A model generated the notes under the pieces. That model was not told the origin of the DNA. It saw only the letters and a list, made by a program, of their open reading frames with translations, and made no database searches. From Paraburkholderia phytofirmans OLGA172 (GTDB lineage Bacteria > Pseudomonadota > Gammaproteobacteria > Burkholderiales > Burkholderiaceae), in the NCBI RefSeq assembly GCF_001634365.1, contig NZ_CP014579.1, forward strand, positions 2,666,001 to 2,730,000: DNA of 64,000 nucleotides, read 5' to 3'. Position numbers and translations under genes: made by a program. Shown one piece after another: positions 60,201-64,000 of the stretch; the first letter of the stretch is position 1, and every line of letters starts with the position of its first letter.

Positions 60201-62463
60201 ATCGCTCACTTATGCCATCAATGGCCAGCTTTATGACGCCTCCTTCATCGACAAATCCTACGCCACCGCTCTCCGTATACTCTGTCACGGAAAGCCTTGC
60301 CGCCTCGATAATTATTCTTAATACTTCACCGTAATACTCAATCTCACTTTCTGACGCCCCGTTTTCGTGAAGCATATACTGAACATATACGGAAACAAGA
60401 TCCGAACTCCAGAATTTCTCCAGCCGCTTAAAATTTTCCTTTCCACCTGAAATAGAATAGTAATCGATTGCCCTCCCCTGATATTTATCAATCAGACTGC
60501 CCAATACGTAATTTCTTATTTTATTAAGTATAAAAATCGCTTTTAAATGAGTATAATCTCCCGCATAAATTTCGCGTGTGACGATGTAGTTTTGCATATT
60601 GCAAATCATCTGGTCCAGCTCCACCAGGAATGCAAACTCATTACCCACCCTGGTCATAAGACTCTTGTTTTGGGCTATCCTGGGTGCAAGCCGATGCATG
60701 AGATCGTCGAAGAATTGCCTCAGCAAGGTATTTCGAGCAAGGCCCGCGCTCAAATCCGAGATGTACCGCTTTAAATTTTCTTCCGCATTTCCCGGGACAT
60801 CGGCGGACAGAATTTTCCGACTGGGGAATTGCGTTGGAACGTCGAATATTTTTCTGAAATCAGGACTTTCCGCAATGTCTATAAATTCCATCTTTCCAAT
60901 CACATCGGAAAGATCAAGATAAGCAGGCCTCGTTAATATGAAATTTTTTGTGAGGTAAAAAGTTAATCCAGCACCCAGCAATACAGTGCCGCCGACCGCC
61001 ATTTCGCCTTTGTATTTCTCTATGAACCTCGCCAGTCCCGTTGCCGTGCGAGGTACCTCCCCGGCGTCAGTCGCGACGGTCAATTTCTGTTCTGCGCCGA
61101 TGCTGCCAAGCTCGGTGGCGCCCCCTGATGCCCCTTCAGCAGGATCACCGTTCTGCGGCATGGCAATCTGAACTGAGTCCGCAGCAAGAGCGCTATAGAA
61201 CGGTTCGTTTGCTGAAGGCTGGCGCCTTTTTTTTACCAACGCGTACAGTGCCCAACTCGTCGCTAACCAGTAAGCAGCCAGTACCGCACCAGCCCAGATC
61301 TTTTTACTTCTTACATGTTCGTCGCCCCAGATTATGTGCGGTTTATTAGCGGCGGGATCGCGTTCTCCAATATTGTCCGCCGCAAAACCAGCCACAAGCT
61401 CGTACCGCAGCACACCCAAAGCGCCGAGCGGCAGAAGTAAGTCAACCAGAGACGTCGGATCCCGCAACGCATGCCGGCGAGGTCCGATGGCTAGCCGGGA
61501 TTCAATGAACTCGTCAATACTCTGCGAAACCGCAATGGATAAATGGGATAGCGTAGTTGCGACATGCCCTCCCGCTTCGCGAATAGTCCGCACCAAGGCC
61601 ATGTGGCTTGACCGTGTTGGGAAATCGGGCGCCCCTGAGGCGGTGTTCTCTGCCGCTCCTGGCGCCGAAGGGTCTTGCATCAGCGTCTCGGCAGCGCCTG
61701 ACAGGCTATTAAACGCAGTCAGCATCGCATCAGTGCAGACATTCTCGACAAATTCGTCTATCTGCTCGATCAATCGGCGTACTGAAGGATCCTTGCTCTT
61801 TCCCGCGACGGCAACCACGTTATTCAGCCACGTTATCCACGACGCTGTGTTCGGCAAATGTGGCACTTCGCGGCGCAACGCCATTAATCCGGGAAGCAGA
61901 GGGAGCACCGAAGCGATCTTATCGAAAGCAGCGCCGCTGATCCCGGGTAGATAACTTCTCAAGGCGCTACCCGCTTGCTGCAGCACCTCTGCGACCTTCT
62001 TCGCATCCTGTCCCTGTGCGGCCTGACCAAGCTGCCACACCAGACAAAACTCGAGTAAGCGGTCGTAGTACCAACGTCCGGACGGACTTTCCTTCGCCCT
62101 GTCGAGCAACCAGCTAACCGTCTGCCCCCAAGTCCATTCGCTCCGGATACCTGTTAGCGCGTCAAAAACACATTTCAGATCACCGGCAGCCTTTCCGGTT
62201 AATCCAACGCCCGACAGTAACCAGTCTGAATTGGCCGAGGCGAGTTCTTTTATTTTTCCCACAAGCGCCGCCAAGGTCTGTTCCCAGCTACTTTCTGGAG
62301 GAATTGTTTGATACCAGCTAAACAGATCAAACCCTGCACGGACTGCTGCGCCCCACTGCGTTAGATACGAAGTCATCGTTACGATATTTTCAGTCGTAGC
62401 AATGGGTTGCAGCAATGTTTTCATTCGCTCAAATCGGCCAGCCTCCGGATCGGTCAGCTTCAT
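54241..62463 (-). CDS. Giant multidomain toxin-like protein (transglutaminase-like, metallopeptidase, Fic, Stv-like, LysM-like)
   Basis: At least 2,740 residues without a signal peptide. Residues 1-480 are mostly helical with hydrophobic segments near 388-410 and 485-503. A third hydrophobic stretch at ~1195-1227 (APLSALPAIAISAAAAGIP) precedes a transglutaminase/papain-like segment with His1415 (SHLAVVC) and Asp1430 (VVDPT). A repeat-like YMRDLDGSVYWVKKD..WRVVDP block resembling large Pseudomonas/Burkholderia toxins follows near 1545-1585. His1764-Glu1765-x2-His1768 (HEMTH), then DNAYIG and NADSY (1812-1816), resembles deuterolysin/peptidyl-Lys metallopeptidases (M35). A Fic motif HPYGDGNGRTAR starts at His2092. 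Residues ~2210-2400 resemble the Stv 'putative adhesin' domain, and ~2480-2690 contain LysM-like repeats. Base composition is more A+T-rich than the flanks. The frame is open upstream of the ATG into an IS end, so the N-terminus may be longer or truncated. Confidence 0.8.
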   Translation of the reverse strand: MKLTDPEAGRFERMKTLLQPIATTENIVTMTSYLTQWGAAVRAGFDLFSWYQTIPPESSWEQTLAALVGKIKELASANSDWLLSGVGLTGKAAGDLKCVFDALTGIRSEWTWGQTVSWLLDRAKESPSGRWYYDRLLEFCLVWQLGQAAQGQDAKKVAEVLQQAGSALRSYLPGISGAAFDKIASVLPLLPGLMALRREVPHLPNTASWITWLNNVVAVAGKSKDPSVRRLIEQIDEFVENVCTDAMLTAFNSLSGAAETLMQDPSAPGAAENTASGAPDFPTRSSHMALVRTIREAGGHVATTLSHLSIAVSQSIDEFIESRLAIGPRRHALRDPTSLVDLLLPLGALGVLRYELVAGFAADNIGERDPAANKPHIIWGDEHVRSKKIWAGAVLAAYWLATSWALYALVKKRRQPSANEPFYSALAADSVQIAMPQNGDPAEGASGGATELGSIGAEQKLTVATDAGEVPRTATGLARFIEKYKGEMAVGGTVLLGAGLTFYLTKNFILTRPAYLDLSDVIGKMEFIDIAESPDFRKIFDVPTQFPSRKILSADVPGNAEENLKRYISDLSAGLARNTLLRQFFDDLMHRLAPRIAQNKSLMTRVGNEFAFLVELDQMICNMQNYIVTREIYAGDYTHLKAIFILNKIRNYVLGSLIDKYQGRAIDYYSISGGKENFKRLEKFWSSDLVSVYVQYMLHENGASESEIEYYGEVLRIIIEAARLSVTEYTESGGVGFVDEGGVIKLAIDGISERLIYAKGQLSWEKRADARASTDTGHGGSKDSDSVERYTKLVEYLRQASKDLGSTGSHDFIYPGDLPGRLKSQFITERCEEILGDAARKKIIIPVTYKDGPNAQVAMFSLEQIILGVHLKHSYYDGHAEINWPDVIESALKTPLLNMREEVSWIYKILSNIDVVQKHVATLKGANLDGIVAFADKLIKEKAWELSITKDVNFETTVSVTTTEIVASRPGGRREKTAEYMLGQIAFTKLRSRQNMRVSDPEFTELVKFLLEFDFQTSYQRQVLDAREDPTLKSAFDAITLAKVQPLIDNGLRLRAMKYSGYELAGLFAFEDLDGKFKIISLVDNTIKVFDSILGVREKIRRDRDVREWLLGHSIDPQANWAYENGGYGAGVIFPISFDEDDHTSNAITYHSVDHSDISFFRKFAERLYNEADALAKSESEIMWGRILSWLDVLGFFIQLLTAPLSALPAIAISAAAAGIPAIGKILIADDPDEKNGHMLELALGVGIEGASEAAPELLGRFFRRIGSSAAYRRFATKMANGKFGRWLDEVDLPKPVSQGEYPGSLELVRDISNEVRVEKNADVVAKINALENIVQNDPVLRDHLLSPGWQNSFDAGERLKNLLQPFPDPSSIPGESGARIPLELSQLCRDKNIVLRYRSINAWSRLAPDSRVSHLAVVCEIDKVMYVVDPTLFEVSGRHVIKDAVLLEQEWFEKTREQLKGVLVRYKDFPSLDEAKQFGRMDYLFDVDKTEPGTIVLNAPAWFESDLQNYAGLNRGWRVEVDLEGMSSDVDRAYASGADPDGKRYMRDLDGSVYWVKKDVDANTWRVVDPANPTGYAPPIRREISGRLVRHLDLAGKGGAPVQLRQLHLDGANLRGMEDFMRQGKVRALEQLDLVRQSLRASGDDAMTAKLAEALWGSKWSDELIRPQLVGQLTEKIALIKKRVERFDPGKHVDYFNLKVGKNPDGSPRVSTETVAELDTLQYSDFSDRGINVKYMNAYENGVDFLKSRDDLGSDYMGRVIVHEMTHAVDNAGGLCAVDNAYIGIKRPDKKHDLTALAKLASEPGDAAAKNADSYATFIHYLSHFKKNPQKFADFERAFKFWTQSRVRSEGIEFLFDFNVEMIPGPTVTMGYAVRDSFRNMAWKRASDEGKIDNLIRYAMQLPEARELSYLAGKNTVELSIRNSLQFDFEGERKTRFSWGTTPAVDVEKVRLRIARDIRRYLEAHAHLDSLTRSPPDLVRDPIDAESPETAAAKWILKSSRSRSNEIDEIKRVIADFKNEDLFDPVTIGKVHDRVYRPPAGVTYRKARTADNSLFMSLDVGDSLFVKQVEKMVADPEHAGDQLFATLVRTHPYGDGNGRTARTLYAIHRLRLNEPGFRALTPADEDVLSGLPPVGSNPPNPLPKDLPAASGVVQELAMGSQVAANRRQYLILETGEDFHLGYAAIDEHAAHVTSWRKGEKPLQNQAEDLVVHAGVLRMRTRGLPGNSTAPSTTSESGKKLIFYAPGTYRILDPDLVAAANKQTSSSPDGGAANIAGFKPNEFESMHHSRGYYADGADMPEPSLVYSSEMHLGAADAAVISGISEYEFSHYVPDYIDTERLSLLDGSAARGASRTDILSLTGEEMSIEQILARVSKTGLKYKRVHICVCRELADTAKLTRGAQKMDSAANILAGENSDLDTPRPAHVEGRMITHLVTLLTLDTGSGTIEETVQGAIARVSGEYLEIYAAAGDILSIHDYEQLNWGTAEYWVKISDRVVDESVPGKPVVAQPKIVIKDPQNIYVGQGVYLMYRNGKFTHVMSGNLSIGEVANIVYGSEVQDFNLAAKNLKNPTNSGRISISQMDGSVLVMAGAEVELHNLYRVGYGETLKSVALSRLGSTNYVRQLAFVNVDLLESFDVNRIPVNSDILIERLEETVDYDKEILPGSVLRIPMKLEVGVDLFKQRGDYAYNYLMKQAFGYESAFLRAKLKVWNDLKLLSPGRRIEEIQDQSGGRYIYIAPL

Positions 62464-62520
62464 TAGTCGGCCTTGCAGAAGTTCGTGAAGCCCCGCCTGG
62501 CCAAGCGATGCAGTTTGTTG

Positions 62521-62589
62521 GAGGGTAATAGAACTCCCAGAACGAATATCGATCTGATAAAGATTCTGGGAGTTTCGGAGTGGTCGCCA
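62521..62589. mobile_element. Left end of an IS5-type insertion sequence
   Basis: The stretch before the transposase start contains an inverted repeat AACTCCCAGAA (62532-62542) and TTCTGGGAGTT (62564-62574), a configuration common at IS ends. The element boundary is not certain because the other end and the target duplication lie outside the window; somewhere near 62515-62532 is likely. Confidence 0.5.
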
Positions 62590-64000
62590 ATGAGCACGCC
62601 TGATTTCTTTCGTAGCCGTCTGGACGCGATGATTGATCTACGTCACCCGCTTGCCGTGTTGGCAACGAAGATGTCATGGGCTTCAATCGAAACGACGCTT
62701 GCTCCCCTGTTCGAGCGACGTTCACGCGATGGACGGGTGAGCGAAGCGGTTGACCTGTTTGGCTCGAACTCGCTGGAATTTGCCGGTGGCGTCAGTGCGG
62801 CTGGACGTCCGCGCTTGCCTATGCGGCTGATGGTGGGTCTGCTGTACCTGAAGCACGCCTACAACGAGAGTGACGAAACGGTGTGCGAGCGCTGGGCACA
62901 GGACGTGTACTTTCAGTTCTTCTGCGGCGAGGAGTATTTCCAGCCGCGTCTGCCGTGCGACCCGACCAACCTGGTGCGTTTTCGGCAGGCGCTGGGCGAA
63001 GCCGGTGTCGAGGAGCTGCTCGCGGCGACGATCGCGGCTGCGGTGCAGATGAAGGCGGTGACGCCGGTCGAATTCGAGCGCGTGATTGTCGACACCACGG
63101 TGCAGGAGAAGGCGATTGCGTATCCGACCGACAGCCGTCTGCTTGAGGTGGCGCGGGCCAGACTCGTTCAGTTGGCGCAACGCGCAGGGTTGGGGCTGAA
63201 GCAAACGTACGAGCGCGAAGGCAAGCGACTGCGTCGCCGCGCGGGCGGCTATGCCCATGCGAAGCAGTTCAGGCGCCTGCGTCGTGTACTCAAGCGTCAG
63301 CGCACGGTACTGGGACGGTTGCTGCGCGATATCGAACGCAAGCTGTCTGGAGCTTCAGACGAACGGCAGGCACAACTGCGCGTCTGGCTTGAGCGGGCCT
63401 GGCGCATTTGCCACCAACGTCCAAAGGACAGGAACAAACTCTACGCACTGCATGCGCCTGAAGTTGAATGCATTGGGAAAGGAAAGGCACGCCAGCCCTA
63501 CGAGTTCGGCGTCAAGGTGAGCCTCGCGATCACGGAGAAACAAGGGTTGATCGTCGGTGCGCGGGCGTTCCCCGGCAACCCCTATGACGGCCATACGCTG
63601 GCCGAGCAACTCGAACAGAGCTCCATTCTGTTGCAGGACCTGCCCGGTACACCACAGCCGAAGACCGTGTTGGTCGATCTCGGGTTTCGCGGCGTCGACG
63701 TGGAGGTATCATCAGTACACCTGATTCATCGCGGCAAACACAGGACACTGACCAGCACGCAGCGACGTTGGCTCAAGCGACGCCAGGCGATTGAACCGAT
63801 CATCGGCCATGTGAAGCACGACCACGGTATGCGTCGCTGCTGGCTCAAAGGACAAACCGGCGATGCGCTGCATGCCGTGCTGTGCGCCACGGGCTACAAC
63901 CTGCGCTGGCTGTTGCGCGCGATTGTTCGCCTGGGTCTGGGGCCCATCTTTTTTGTCCTCGCCTGGCTGCATTCGATCGCCGATGTCCTGTCGCATCCGC
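62590..64000 (+). CDS. IS5-family DDE transposase (3' partial)
   Basis: The frame from ATG 62590 stays open to the window edge (470 codons). The N-terminal DUF772-type domain (RPRLPMRLMVGLLYLKHAYNESDETVCERWAQDVYFQFFCG) is followed by an IS4-like DDE domain: Asp in VIVDTTVQEKAIAYPTD, Asp in VLVDLGFRGVDV, and Glu in RQAIEPIIGHVKHDHGMRRCWLKG. An Arg/Lys-rich insertion sits between the first two acidic residues. No frameshift is seen in the visible part, so the element may be active. Its neighbour on the left is the start of the giant toxin gene. Confidence 0.88.
   Translation, partial: MSTPDFFRSRLDAMIDLRHPLAVLATKMSWASIETTLAPLFERRSRDGRVSEAVDLFGSNSLEFAGGVSAAGRPRLPMRLMVGLLYLKHAYNESDETVCERWAQDVYFQFFCGEEYFQPRLPCDPTNLVRFRQALGEAGVEELLAATIAAAVQMKAVTPVEFERVIVDTTVQEKAIAYPTDSRLLEVARARLVQLAQRAGLGLKQTYEREGKRLRRRAGGYAHAKQFRRLRRVLKRQRTVLGRLLRDIERKLSGASDERQAQLRVWLERAWRICHQRPKDRNKLYALHAPEVECIGKGKARQPYEFGVKVSLAITEKQGLIVGARAFPGNPYDGHTLAEQLEQSSILLQDLPGTPQPKTVLVDLGFRGVDVEVSSVHLIHRGKHRTLTSTQRRWLKRRQAIEPIIGHVKHDHGMRRCWLKGQTGDALHAVLCATGYNLRWLLRAIVRLGLGPIFFVLAWLHSIADVLSHP

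Noticed and set aside
1..64000. CRISPR arrays, tRNA or rRNA genes, prophage or T6SS modules
   Set aside because: No regularly spaced repeats, cloverleaf sequences, rRNA cores or structural phage/secretion genes were seen while reading the window. Short tRNAs could be missed by eye.

Overview
The window is a GC-rich chromosomal segment, most likely from Paraburkholderia/Burkholderia or a close relative in Burkholderiales. The pca cluster organisation, the polyphosphate/phosphate gene block, the Wza-Wzb-Wzc exopolysaccharide locus, the Burkholderia-type porin remnant and the dense coding with strong AGGAG-type ribosome binding sites all fit. This assignment rests on gene content and protein family resemblance; no database search was possible.

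Layout. 0-6.6 kb: a TetR regulator cut by the window edge, then protocatechuate/beta-ketoadipate genes on the minus strand (pcaI, pcaJ, a 0.4 kb gap, pcaB, pcaD, pcaC) with a divergent LysR regulator. 6.7-8.5 kb: folE and a DedA-rhodanese fusion. 8.6-12.5 kb: a phosphate/polyphosphate block (CHAD protein, PiT transporter with an upstream Pho-box-like site, PPK2 kinase). 12.7-18 kb: VOC protein, HtrA-like protease, gamma-glutamyltransferase and an MFS transporter. 18.1-21.5 kb: a four-gene operon (CDP-alcohol phosphatidyltransferase, 2OG-Fe(II) oxygenase, UPF0104-like membrane protein, nucleotidyltransferase) that looks like a head-group lipid or phospho-alcohol conjugate pathway.

21.7-33.2 kb is a looser mix of small secreted proteins, a solo FtsI-like PBP, a diguanylate cyclase, two LysE exporters and YigZ. 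It also holds three decayed genes (porin, chemoreceptor and glutathione S-transferase fragments) and an orphan gene behind a near-perfect LexA box. 33.2-44.6 kb is a compact Wzx/Wzy-type exopolysaccharide operon read on the minus strand: priming transferase, Wza, Wzb, Wzc, one GT4 glycosyltransferase, pyruvyl transferase, flippase, polymerase candidate and a secreted glycoside hydrolase. 45-54.2 kb is catabolic: ketopantoate reductase family, aldehyde dehydrogenase, a LysR regulator, formyl-CoA transferase (frc-like) with an FAH-family protein, a GntR regulator with repeated operator-like palindromes, and an MHS-family transporter.

The most unusual object is a giant minus-strand gene at 54.2-62.5 kb, at least 2,740 codons and visibly more A+T-rich than its neighbours. 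It encodes a multidomain toxin-like protein with a transglutaminase/papain-like segment, a deuterolysin-like HExxH metallopeptidase, a Fic domain, a segment resembling the 'putative adhesin Stv' domain and LysM-like repeats at the C-terminus. An IS5-type transposase gene starts immediately upstream on the other strand. The toxin reading frame stays open into the IS end, so the toxin gene may be 5'-truncated by the insertion.
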